NCBI GenBank assembly: GCA_037127255.1
Contig: JBANSL010000004.1
Location: forward strand, 85,828,627 to 85,892,626
DNA from: Persicaria tinctoria
Taxonomy: Eukaryota; Streptophyta; Magnoliopsida; Caryophyllales; Polygonaceae
Length of the DNA: 64,000 bases
Direction of reading: 5' to 3'
Shown here piece after piece: positions 11,078 through 22,500 of the stretch; the stretch's first letter is position 1, and each line of letters opens with the position of its first letter. The notes below the pieces were generated by a model. That model was not told the DNA's origin. It worked only from the letters and a program-made list of their open reading frames with translations, and searched no databases. The position numbers were made by a program, and so were the translations under genes.

Positions 11078-11728
11078 ATGGAGGAAAAGAACAGTTTTCA
11101 GGGAATGATTGTGTTGAATTCGGGCAACTACTCAGATTGGAAGATAAAGATGGAAGATCTTTTGTATGTGAAAGATCTGTATGAGCCGATTGTGCACAAA
11201 GAGATTCCAACAGGTGTCGTTGATGTTGAATGGAAGATTCTGAATCGAAAAGCGGTTGCTACGATCAGACAATTTGTTGATGTGAGTGTGCTCCAGCATA
11301 TTGCCAATGACACGAATGCTTATGAGTTATGGTATAAGCTTGAAGGGATGTATGAGAGGAAGAATGCCCTCAACAAGGCGTCATTGATGAGAAAGCTTGT
11401 GAAATTGGAGTACAAAGATGGTGAGAGCATTGTTGTGCATTTGAGCACATTTCAGGGATTTGTGAATCAGTTAGCTTCTGCGAAAATGTCATTAGATGAT
11501 GAGTTGCAGGCTCTACTACTTCTCTCCTCATTGCCGGATAGTTGGGGCACACTTGTCGTGTCACTTAGTAATTCCGCTCCGGAAGGCAAGCTGACTATGG
11601 AATGTGTGAAAGCTAGTCTTTTGAACGAAGAGACTAGAAGGAAGGAGATGGGTGTCTCCTCACAGTCAGAGGCTAATGTGACGCAAGGTTCTGGTAACAA
11701 CAGAAGAAGGAGTAAGCAACGAGAGTAG
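11078..11728 (+). pseudogene. Copia gag (separated from its zinc knuckle by a frameshift)
   Basis: The frame starts MEEKNSFQGM just downstream of the primer-binding site and reads the usual Copia gag core (NSGNYSDWKIKMEDLL; AYELWYKLEGMYERKN; LLSSLPDSWGTLV). It ends at a TAG at 11728. The CCHC zinc knuckle CYYCEKPGHMQKYC follows in another frame at about 11789-11830, so one frameshift lies near 11720. Gag forms the particle around element RNA. Confidence 0.9.
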
Positions 11729-11730
11729 CA

Positions 11731-13157
11731 GAATAGAGACAAGTCCAAAGTCCAAAGGGAGATCGAAGTCTAGAAGCAAGTACATTTGCTATTATTGTGA
11801 GAAGCCGGGTCACATGCAAAAGTATTGCCGAAAGTTCAAGAGGGACAAAGGCAAAGAACCTGAGAAGTCAGAGACATCGAGAAATCAAGAAGATAAAGAC
11901 ACTGCCGCTCTTACAATCAGTGATGAAATAGTGGAGTTGTTTGTGGCGGCTGATGAAGGTTCCTTGAATCTTGCAAGTGGTGAGTGCACTTGGATTGTTG
12001 ATTCAGCTGCTTCATATCACATTACTCCACACAAGGAGTACTTCTCGTCTTACACTTGTGGAGATTTTGGCCGTGTGAGGATGGGAAATGATGGTGTGTC
12101 CAATGTTGTTGGCATGGGCACAGTTTGTTTGTTGACATCCACTGGTTGCAGTTTGATTTTGAGAAATGTTCGCCATGTTCCTGATATCAGATTGAATTTG
12201 ATATCTTCTGGGATACTTGATGATGATGGGTATGCTCAAAATGCACAAGGCGGTGTTTGGAAGTGCTCCAAGGGAAACTTGATTGTAGCCCGGGCAAAGA
12301 AGCAGAATACCATGTATGTGATGCAAGCCAAGATTTGCAGAGAAGAAGCAAATGTGATTAATGATGGTGCCGGAGAACTATGGCACAAGCGGCTTGGACA
12401 CATGAGCGAGTGGGGTTTGCAAATGCTTGCCAAGAAGGACATTCTCCCGGATATGCAAGGTATTTCTCTCAAACCTTGTGTTGATTGCCTAGCTGGAAAG
12501 CAACATCGAGTAGCATTTCATACTCGACCTCCATCTAGAAGAAAGCATGCATTAGATCTTGTTCATACTGATGTGTGCTCTATGGATTGCAAGTCACATG
12601 GTGGTGCACAATATTTTGTCACTTTTATTGATGACTATTCTAGAAAATTATGGGCTTTTATGTTGAAAAGCAAAGATCAGGTTCTGACAGTTTTCAAGGA
12701 GTTCCAAGCCAGAGTTGAACGAGAGACTGGTTTGAAGTTGAAGTGTGTCAGATCAGATAATGGTGGAGAGTACAGGGGTCCATTTGAGCAGTATTGCAAG
12801 AGTCAGGGCATCAGGCTTGAGAAAACAGTTCCGAAGACGCCACAACTGAATGGGCTTGCAGAGAGGATGAACAGAACCATAGCAGAAAGAGTCAGAAGTA
12901 TGTTGTCGACTGCAAAGCTGCCAAAGTCCTATTGGGCGGAGGCAATATTGACTGCTGTGTATCTCATCAATCGCTCGCCTTCAGTTCCTCTTGATGGTGA
13001 TGTTCCACAGAGGGTTTGGACTGGAAGAGATGTTTCATTCCAGCATTTGAGAGTCTTTGGATGCCTAGCATATGTTCATGTTGCTAGAGATCAGAGATCC
13101 AAGCTTGATAGCAAGACAAAGCCAGCCATGCATCTTCCTAGGGTACTCAGAGGATGA
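11731..13157 (+). pseudogene. Copia zinc knuckle, protease and integrase
   Basis: The second frame carries the zinc knuckle, the aspartic protease (WIVDSAASYHITPHKE; DSA in place of the usual DSG), the integrase zinc-binding region (LWHKRLGHMSEWGL; CVDCLAGKQHR) and the integrase core (VTFIDDYSRKLW; CVRSDNGGEYRG; TPQLNGLAERMNR). It shifts out of frame near 13130, just before the GY/F-rich C-terminal segment, and stops at 13157. The sequence style is that of the Tnt1/Tork lineage. Confidence 0.9.
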
Positions 13158-15075
13158 ATTTGGGTACAGATTGTGGGATCTTACAGACAAGAAAGTGGTC
13201 AGAAGCAGAGATGTTGTGTTCATGGAAGACAAGACTATTGATGACTGGAAGCTCCAGCGACCGTCATCTTCCTCTCCTGCTCCAGTCACATTTGATCCCG
13301 TTTTTCCTCAAGTTGTGCAGAGAAGTTCAGTTCAGAATCAGCAGGAAGATGAGAATGATGATGGTGATGTTGATCCACCAGAAGTTCCACAACCTCAACA
13401 AGAGGAGCCCCCTATCCAACCTGAAGTTGAGTTGAGAAGATCCACCAGAGAGAGACAGACTTCCTCCCGATACTCAACCAACGATTATGTGTTGTTGACT
13501 GATTCAGGAGAGCCTGAATGCTATGAGGAAGCTATGTCAGATGTGCATCAGAAAGAGTGGTACAATGCCATGCAGGATGAGATGAGTTCCTTGCATGAGA
13601 ACCACACCTATGACTTGGTGAAATTGCCTAAGGGCAAGAAAGCTCTCAAGAACAAATGGGTTTTTCGTTTGAAGTCTGGAGAAGATGGTACACCTCCCAG
13701 GTTCAAAGCCAGAGTTGTGGTGAAGGGTTTTGAGCAGAAAAAGGGTGTAGATTTCGATGAGATTTTCTCTCCAGTTGTGAAGATGTCATCCATCCGGGTT
13801 GTTCTAGGCATGGCTGCTAGCATGGACCTAGAGGTCGAGCAGCTTGATGTGAAAACCGCCTTCCTTCATGGTGATTTGGAAGAAGAAATCTACATGGAGC
13901 AACCTGAAGGTTTTGAAGTCAAGGGAAAAGAGAAGATGGTTTGTCGTCTCAGAAAGAGCTTGTATGGTTTGAAACAAGCACCTCGGCAATGGTACAAGAA
14001 GTTCGAGTCTTTTATGATCGACCACAAATTCCACAAGACACATGCCGACCACTGCGTGTTTGTAAAGAATTACGCCGAAGGTGACTTTCTGATTCTCTTG
14101 CTTTATGCGGATGATATGCTTATTGTTGGTCGGGATACCAATAAGATTGCTAGTTTGAAAACTGCGTTGAAGAAGTCCTTTGCTATGAAGGACCTTGGCC
14201 CTGCAAGAAATATTTTGGGTATGCAGATTACCCGTGATAGAAAGAATCAGAAGTTGTGGATATCACAAGAAAGATACATTGAGAAGGTGCTGCAAAGATT
14301 CAACATGGACAAGGCTAAACCCGTGAGTTCTCCACTTGCAGTGAACATGAAGCTGAGTTCTGATCAGTGTCCTACAAGTGAGAAAGAGAAACAGGAGATG
14401 AAGAAGGTGCCTTATGCTTCAGCCGTTGGTAGTCTGATGTATGCCATGGTTTGCACTAGGCCAGACATCGCCTATGGAGTTGGGGTTATCAGCAGGTTCA
14501 TGAGTAATCCTGGAAAGGAGCATTGGGCTGCAGTGAAATGGATTCTCAAGTATCTCAGAGGCACTTCGAGAGTGTGTTTGTGCTTTGGTTCTGGAAAACC
14601 TATGCTTGATGGTTTTACAGATGCAGACATGTCAGGTGATATTGACACGAGTCGATCCACATCTGGATATCTGATTACATTTGCAGGGGGAGCAGTCTCA
14701 TGGCAATCGAGACTGCAGAAGTGTGTTGCTTTGTCAACGACAGAAGCAGAGTATATGGCTGCAGTTGAAGCTGGTAAGGAGCTGATATGGATGAGAGACT
14801 TCCTAGAGGAGTTGGGAGTGGAGCAAGCAAGCTACCCACTCTATTGTGACAATCAGAGTGTCATCCACCTTGCCAAGAATGCCGCCTACCATTCTCGAAC
14901 CAAGCACATCCGAAGAAGGTATCATTGGCTTCGAGAAAGAGTAGAAGATGAAGATTTTGAGCTCATGAAGATCCATACAAATGACAACGGATCAGATATG
15001 CTGACGAAAACCTTGTCAAAGGAGAAGCTCATCAAGTGCCGCTCAAAGGCGGGCTTGCTCGAGCCCCCTATATAG
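13138..15075 (+). pseudogene. Copia reverse transcriptase and RNase H
   Basis: The third frame continues the polyprotein (IFLGYSEDEFGYRLWD), then reverse transcriptase (LDVKTAFLHGDLEEEIYMEQ; YGLKQAPRQWY; LLYADDMLIVG, where YADD replaces the usual YVDD) and RNase H (GFTDADMSGD; ALSTTEAEYMAA; HSRTKHI). It ends at TAG 15073-15075, next to the polypurine tract. It is intact internally but lacks a start in its own frame because of the shift near 13130. Confidence 0.92.
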
Positions 15076-15091
15076 GATTGAGGGGGAGCTA

Positions 15092-15779
15092 TCTTGTGTT
15101 TCCCTCCTATATGGGGGAAGAGTCCAATGGACTATTTACCATGTGGTTTTTACCATGTGAAGTTTTACCCTCCTCCTTTATAAGAGTGGATGTCTTTCCA
15201 TTTGGGAAAGTAAGAGAGAGAAAAACAAAGAGTGAGAAAGGGAGAAAAGAGAGAGCTTTGGAGGGATTTTCGTATGCAACCATTCAGCCAACTTTGAAGT
15301 GCCCCGATCGACGACCAAACGACCTCCGATTGGGACGATTTTCTGGTATGTTGTTCACCTCATCATAGGCTTCATTTTGTACGGTTAGATCGTCGTTTTG
15401 AGCCTCCAATCTCATATCCCCTTTGTTAGTGTCATCTCTTGGGTTTTGTTGATTTCCACCAAATTGGGTGATGAAATGTGGAGATTTGGCCAAGCTTGTT
15501 GATGCTTGATGATATTGTATGCCTCTAGCTTTGTCTAGGGAAGATTGTACCCACTTGTTATTGTTGATAGTGGAAGTTTCTGTCTCCCGTGGTTTTTTCC
15601 CCGTTTTGGGGTTTCCACGTAAATCTGGTGTTCTTTGTGCTTGGTTATTTATCTTCTGTTTGTGTCTGATTGTTGGTTTGGGTTGCTTGAGTTTGGCTCT
15701 CTGGTTTACAGTTCTTGTCCATCCCGATTCGTGTGTGTTAAAAGGGTTTGTCTGACGTCCCTTACTTCCCGGCACAACA
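15092..15779 (+). repeat. 3' LTR of the Tork-type Copia
   Basis: 688 bp, ending CACAACA before the second CAAGT target copy. Read on the minus strand, it supplies the last codons of the R1 frame up to a stop at 15706, giving R1 a foreign tail of about 25 residues. Confidence 0.95.
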
Positions 15780-18700
15780 CAAGTTTCATACCAAGAAGGG
15801 TTTTCCAACTCACATACAAGTCCTTACAATCGGCAATCTTCAAATAATTCAGGGAACGAATGTGTAGAATCCCAGATTTAGGCAAGTGAAAACTCTCGTT
15901 ACTGAACCCCATAGAGAGTCGAAGGGGATTTTGCAAGGCTTTGATTTCTCCATCAACAATTAATACGTCTTTCCATTTCTCAATCGTTAAATATCGCAGG
16001 GAGGTGAGGTATTGAAGCCCCTCTACCAAGTTCATGTCCCCAACTCTAATATTCAAATAAACAAGTCCCTGCAAGGCCTTCCATGGCATCCCTGCTTCAC
16101 TTCCAATCTTGTCATCCTCATCAGTATCTATCTCACCAGACTCGACCCTCAAATGTGTGAGGGCGGTTAGATGTGATAGCCCACGACGAGACACCCTTTT
16201 TAGATCCCCGCAACCCTCAATGGTTAATTTCTGGAGTGCAGTAAGGTGCCTTATCCATCCCTCTGGCAACTGAGTTAGACCTTCAATGGTCCAAAGCTTC
16301 AACTCCTTTAACTTGCTATTGTTGTGGAATGGAGAAAAAGAAGACTGAGAAGAGCTATTTGAAACCAATAACTCTTCTACCACCTCTGCATCAACTTCCC
16401 GTAGTGACAAATATTCAATTGCCTCAAACAAAGGCATTTCTTGTCCCTTGAGCTTCGGACAGCTATCTATGGTCAATCTTAAGACTGTAGAAAGGTGAAG
16501 CCGACTTGTCCCTTGAGTCATTTCTTGCCTCCGCCACCCTTTTAAATTTCCCATTGACGAAATTTCAAGGAGTTGTAATGATGGCAAGTCCAAATTACCC
16601 TTTATTCCATCCTCCAAATACTCCACATTATCACATTTGCACAGATAGAGCTGCTTGACATACCTGAGCGTCCAAATCCAACTTGAAAGTGTCTCACCAC
16701 CGTAGTTCTTGATACTCAAATATTCGAGTTTTTCATGCGGTCGAAGAGCCTCCAACATTGCTTTTTCTTCGACTTTTGCCATTCTTTGTTCACCCGCAGT
16801 TGCAGATCTTTGCTTCCATTCGATAACCATCTCTTTTAGTTTATTCTTCCTCGCCATATTTGCTTTTTTCGCATCTTCGATGGCATCTATCCACCCCTCT
16901 TGTGGAAGCTCAATTTTCAATACCCTAGATAGGTTATCATGGCCTTTCAAGTATCCTAAACCTCCATAATGGCAATGCACGATGAATCGATCTAGATTAA
17001 CAAGTGAAGTCAACACTTCCAGACCTGACGGCAAAGAATCCAAGCGATTACATCCATCTATAAAGAGTTGTCTTAAGCTTACCAATTGTTCTACTCTTTG
17101 GGGCAACATCGCAAGGAGTCGGCAGTCCCTTAGTACCAAAATCATCAAATGGTGAAGCTTACAAATTGAATCCGGGAGATGCTTTAGCATTCCATTCCCT
17201 GAAAGGTCAAGATATCTCAAGTGAATCAAACCTCCTATAGACTCGGGTATGTCATCAACTTTGGAATTTGATAGGTGCAACGTTCGTAGCATTGTAAAGC
17301 TTTCCAGCAGAGACTTGAAAATGCATAAACTGATTTCTCCATAAGGATGAAATAGAAGGGTTCTCACTGTCTTTGGATCGGACACCAGACTACAACAATC
17401 AAAGGAACCTTTGATGTCAAAATTTATAGAGATTTGACGAAGGCCATCTATTTCCAATTTGTTTTCAGGAACTTTATCAAGAAACAGGTTCTCTGTTTTA
17501 GCAACATCTATTGCCATATCATGTAATAAATCATGCATTTTCACAGTGCAATCTTTGTTCTCATAAAATTCGCTTAACTCTTGAAAGAAGCATCTATCGA
17601 CCAATTGATAAAAGTATGTCTCTCCCACTTTCTCCAAGCTCTGCTCGTTGCCTTCGGAAGGCTTAAGAATACCTTGAGCTAACCATAACCGAACTAGCTT
17701 ATCTTTATCAAATCTGTAGTCTTTAGGGAAAAGGGAACAAGTAGCAAAGCAAAGCTTCAGGTTTGGATGAAGATCATTATAGCTGACCATCAACACTTGT
17801 TTAACACTATTATCATCACGCCTTGAAAACACTTCTCTGAGTTTATTGTCGTAAAACTCAGTCCAAGTTCTTGCATCTCTAAATTTTTTTTGGGCTAATA
17901 GGCTACCAACAATAACAATTGCAAGTGGGACATTTCCACACCGGCGTAGAATCTTCTTCCCTATCGTCTCCAGTTCTGGATCCACACTAATTTCCTCCCC
18001 TTGAAATACCCTTCTCACAAACAAAGCCCATGCATTCTCTTCCGACAACAACCCTAAATTACAATAAGGCTCTAAGGCATTTAAACATTCAGCAACTTTT
18101 GTAGAGCGTGTTGTTACCAAAACATTACTACCACTTTTCCCACAACAAAGGATTGGTTCCAAATAGTGCCAATTTCCTGGATTTTCATCCCAAACATCAT
18201 CCAAAACGAGTAGAAACTTTTTCCCACCTATAATACCCCTTAACTTCTCTTGCAACATCTGCAGACTAAGGTCAAGCTGATTTTTCTCTACTTTAGATGC
18301 TATGATTTCTTTCAAGACTTCCTCCAGATTGGACAAGTAATTTATACAAGCCCAGAGGTGCACTTCAAAACCTTTTTTCACTCTCTCATCATTATACACA
18401 AATTGAGCTAAAGCAGTCTTTCCCAATCCTCCAAACCCGATTACTGCAACAGCAGAAAAGCTTCGATGACTAGAGGCCTCTCCTTTATCCATAGGGATCA
18501 ACAAATTGATGATGCGGACCTTATCTTCATCTCTTCCAATTATATCTTCTTGTTGCACAAAAGCATGAGTTTGCTTTCTTGCAACTGGTTGATCTAGAGG
18601 AAGTGGTTGTTGTGGTATAAAGTTGAACTGCTGCATATTTTTTGAAATAGCATCTAGAGACTCCCTAAGGGACTTAACCTCATGAGCAGTATTAACAATC

Positions 18701-19044
18701 AAACCCAGATGATTCGATTTGGAGAAGAAAAGGCGTACCTCTTTCTTGAAAGCATTACCAGTATTAGTCTTCCTCCGCAAGAGGTGGGCAGCCAATCCAT
18801 CAAACAAATCTTCAGCATCATACATCACTTTCCTCAGGTCAGATAGGCAGCGCTGCACAGCACGATCCTTGAATTTCCTGTCCTCGGCGTCAAGGAGGAA
18901 GTCGCTGATGGTTTCAATGGTAGCTTCAAGCCTTTTGAGGTCCTTTTGGGAATTCCAGAGGAGAAGGAACTCGTCCTTGGCAAGGGAGGTGAAGAGTTGG
19001 AGGGCGGATTTGGCAATGGAGGTCAAAGCAGCAGCCTCGGCCAT
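15780..19044 (-). pseudogene. R1: CC-NB-ARC-LRR resistance gene, main part of exon 1, truncated by Copia insertion
   Basis: CNL proteins are intracellular immune receptors that switch from ADP- to ATP-bound state on detecting a pathogen effector. The start MAEAAALTSIAKS at 19044 is shared with R2 and R3. In order: Rx-type coiled coil (YDAEDLFDGLAAHLL), P-loop GFGGLGKTALAQF, kinase-2 KKFLLVLDDVWDENP, RNBS-B NVLVTTRSTKVAECL, GNVPLAIVIVGSLL, RNBS-D CSLFPKDYRFDKDKLVRLWL, KMHDLLHDMAID, then about 600 residues of LRR. Joined on paper with the two downstream pieces the gene would have 1,229 codons without a frame error, so the insertion looks like the only major break. Relative to R2 and R3 it lacks six codons (about 15935) in the LRR. 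The frame now ends in LTR sequence at 15706. Confidence 0.92.
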
Positions 19045-19143
19045 GATTTGGGGAGTGGAAACTCAAACTCAAACTCTGAAAAGGGAATGCAAATGAGAGA
19101 GCAATATTGCTAAGTAGGTTAATGCTGTGCACACAAGGGGCTG

Positions 19144-19155
19144 TTAATATATAGA
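19144..19155 (-). promoter_or_regulatory. Probable TATA box of R1
   Basis: CTATATATTAAC on the minus strand lies about 100 bp before the R1 start codon, a normal spacing for a plant core promoter with a short leader. Only about 160 bp of native sequence separates it from the Mutator-like element starting at 19322, so more distal control elements have been displaced. Confidence 0.5.
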
Positions 19156-19312
19156 GTGCTGAGTGCTAATTGCATTTTAAAATTAAAAATAAAGCTGGCC
19201 GGCAACCTCCCCCATGTGAATGCCACCCAATCTTACCGTTGATGGCTCCTTGTTTCTATCCATATAATCATATAATAATAATAAAAGAAAAAAGGTGTAC
19301 AGACACGCATAT

Positions 19313-19321
19313 TATTAAAAT
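19313..19321. repeat. Target-site duplication, left (Mutator-like element)
   Basis: TATTAAAAT, identical to 28176-28184 at the other end. Nine bases is the duplication length made by Mutator-superfamily transposases. Confidence 0.85.
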
Positions 19322-19324
19322 GAG

Positions 19325-19351
19325 AAAATTTGCGCCGAAGGCGCAAATTTT
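19325..19351. repeat. Perfect 27-bp palindrome at the left tip of the element
   Basis: Arms of 12 bp (AAAATTTGCGCC and its exact complement) surround a GAA loop, three bases inside the left target duplication. The right end has no such hairpin. It can fold on either strand and lies outside the shared terminal core GCGAAATATACA. Confidence 0.8.
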
Positions 19352-19578
19352 GGCCCAATTAGCGAAATATACACGTTTTTGTATATTTTGCAAAAGTATA
19401 CAAAACGGCACACGCGCACAAACACACTCCCTCACCCCCACCCTCGATACAACTCAACTGCTCACTCCATCTCTTTCTCTCTCTCGTTTCTCGCTCTCTC
19501 CATCGCGGTTTCATCCGAAAAGCGACGTCCCCCGGCCGTTTCGTGCTCGTTTTCGCCCGGTATTGAAGGTTATCCAGT

Positions 19579-22500
19579 ATGGCTATCAGCGCAGGTAAGT
19601 GATTTGTTGATTTTGGACCGTTTCTGTGTGTTAGGGTTTTGATTATGGCTGATTATGCGTTGGCGAGGTTTTGCGATGTTGCGATTGGTGTCGTTAGGGT
19701 TGTTGGGGATGAAATGTGTGTTGTTCGTTCTCAAATCGTACTAGTATGTGCGTTATTTAGTAGTTACGACCTCTCTTCTGTAATGCTGACATCGATTTTG
19801 GCATCTCATTCCGTTCTTTTTGAATTCATCTCAACCCCTTTGCATGTATACTATTTGTCGTCTTTGATTTTTGGCGTGATATGGGTGTGGTGTGCGTGTT
19901 TGTGTTTGGGTTCATATTTCTGTGGGGCTGACATCCATTTGTCTCTTTTGTTATCTTGTTTTTGTTATGTTGACAGGGACCCCAACTGATCTCGATAACT
20001 ACAAATGCAAATTTGATGTGAGTCTATGAAATTTATGTAGCAGGTGTTGTCATTTTGTTTGCCTCAAATGTTGACAGGTGTTTTGGTATTGAATCTGTAT
20101 ACATTTTTTGCAGAAATTGAAGTATTGCATTCCATACAAAGAACGATTCCATGCCAGATCTAATCTATACTGCCGGCCTGCAGTTTGTGACATCATTAAA
20201 GAAGAGTTGCTGCCCTTGCACTACAAGAATGTGAAGGAGAGCTGTCTGGGATGGGTGCTTTCCCAGGGCAACAATATGATGGTTAACTTTCAGTTAATCC
20301 ATCAAATGATGTTGCGGCAGGTTAAGACAAAGAAGAAGAAGGAACTATGGTTCAAAGTTGATGGACTGATAGCTCGTTTTTCTCTTGCTGAGTTCCATGT
20401 AATGACTGGTCTTCCATGTGGAGACCGCGTCTGCAAACCTCCGAAAGCAGTGACTTTTTCTGATTTTCTTGGGATTGATAAATGCTCCCACGATGATTTG
20501 ATGGATCGTTTCCGACAGATGAAGAAGACGTCGAGGAAGAAGCTAATTATAGCAAGGTTGTTGCTCATCGAGATGGTTGTGTGTTATAGGCGGATAGACT
20601 ACATCACTGAGGAAAATCTATCCCTTGCTTGCGATGACGAGACGTTTGGACAATATCCATGGGGCAGACAGTCCTATGAAGCTCTATTGAAGGCCTTGAA
20701 GAAGTCATCTACGATGGATCGCAAGAGAGCTAGGCCTTCGTATGAGTTGTATGGATATTGGATTGCTTTCCAGGTATTCTGTTTACTTGTTTGATATATC
20801 CTTGCAATCAATTCTCACTATGTGTCAGCATTGAAGGTATTCCTCACTACGTGTCAGCATTGCATGTATTCATTACTTGTGTCAGCATTCATTACTTGTG
20901 TTTTGCATGACCACTTCTTTTGTTTTTACAGGCCTGGATATTGGAAGCCTTTCCGGCGTTGGCTGAAAAGTTTGCCTGTAATTTGAGGATGAATGATAGA
21001 GATCCTCATTCCTTGCACTGGGTTTGCAAGGTTAGGCACAGTTATGATGAAGCTGACGAGCTATTCGATGGCGACTTGGTAAGAGAAATATATCAGTGCT
21101 GACACCAACTCTGTCTTCTTATATACATGTGTTTTCTTATTTATATTTTTTTTATGTGCATGATAGACACCGCTGTTTCCAAACTACGGAGAGTTTGCAA
21201 GAACCCCAGGCATGGGTTATATCGATGAAGAGGCTGACGATGTTTGTGATGCCATTGGGGAGCCTATGTTTTCGCAACCACCTACTGATATCCTGTATGA
21301 TTGTCGGCATATGCGCAAGTATGCATATGAAAACAAGTTTTTACGTAACGATGGGTCAGAGATTGAATCATTTATGTCTTTTGAGTATGGTTTTGTTGGG
21401 GGAGAGGAAGAGGAGAGATCTGCTGAGATAGAGAAGCGAACGAACAGGAAACGTGAGGTTGACGAAGGGAATGGTGAGGGCAAATCTGTTGATGTAGAGA
21501 AGGGGAAGAAGAGGAAAAATGCTGACACAGGAAAGCCTTCTAAGAAGAAGCAGAAAGGTACATCCACTGAGACTCAGGGGAAGAGAGTTGCTTTGAGGAG
21601 AGGGCGTTCTAGTGGAACTCCACCAACCAAACCTCAAGATGGGAGGAAGGCTGACATAGAAGTTATAAAATCAATCAGGAGGAAGGCTGGGAGGATTAGG
21701 AAGAAGGCTATTGACTTTAACAGTTGTGAGGAAGCCAAGAGAGATGTGATTCTTTATGATAACACAGAGACAACCACACTGGATGCAGACAGGGTATCCA
21801 AGGAGGGTGGTGCTGACAGGGAGGAGGCTGTTGGATATGCTTGTGATACATCTGACGAGGATAAACCTATTCAGTATATTTTGAAGAAGAGGAAGAAAGC
21901 TACGGGAAGTACAGGGAAACGTAGAATGGTGTACAAAAGTAGCAGTTCAAACAAGTCTTCCTCTATCCCCCAACTCCCTGTTGATGCGTGTCTATCCCCC
22001 GTTGAAGTTGTGAATGATGTATGCAGAGCGATTGTACCGGTTGGTGAGGTGCAAGGTGAAGCCCAGGCTGACACAGCAAAGGCTGACCCCAATGATGATC
22101 AAGTAGATGGCAGCCAAGGGGTTGATGCTGACACTGAGAACGCTGACCCAAATGACGACAGTGAAGGGGTTGATGACACCAATGTTGATGCTATCATTGA
22201 GAATACTTTGTTACTTCTGAACAAAGGAATTGATGCTGACACTGAAGATGTTGTGGGAGATGGTCAAGACGGAGACACTATTGATGATGAAAATATGGAG
22301 GTACGTGCCAACAGAGACACTGGGGGTGATGACAAGGGGGATTGTGGTGGCAACCGGAAGGGAGTGTTTGACGAGCATTCAAAAGAGCCAGGGTTGGATG
22401 GTGGTGATAAAGATGAAAATGCAAAAGGGCGTGGTGTTGCTGGTGAGGCTGACGCTAAATTCAACCCAGTTTGGGTACATGATTTAATTAAAAGGATTGA

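Larger units (their letters stand above)
10363..15779 (+). mobile_element. Copia retrotransposon of Tnt1/Tork type, inserted in R1
   Basis: The element has two 688-bp LTRs, a tRNA-Met primer-binding site (11054-11065), a polypurine tract (15080-15089), and gag, protease, integrase, reverse transcriptase and RNase H in Copia order. A perfect 5-bp target duplication CAAGT flanks it (10358-10362 and 15780-15784); R2 shows the uninterrupted site. I count roughly nine differences between the LTRs by eye, including a TG to TC change at the start of the 3' LTR. Two frameshifts break the polyprotein, so this copy cannot move by itself. Confidence 0.95.

Noticed and set aside
10555..15808. Antisense frames of 163 and 174 codons (10555-11046, 15284-15808)
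   Set aside because: They are the same frame in the two LTRs, antisense to the element; no motif and no independent promoter.
19170..19989. Frames across the left end of the Mutator-like element
   Set aside because: They cross the target duplication, the palindrome and intron 1 of the DUF1985 gene; the spliced model from 19579 explains the region.
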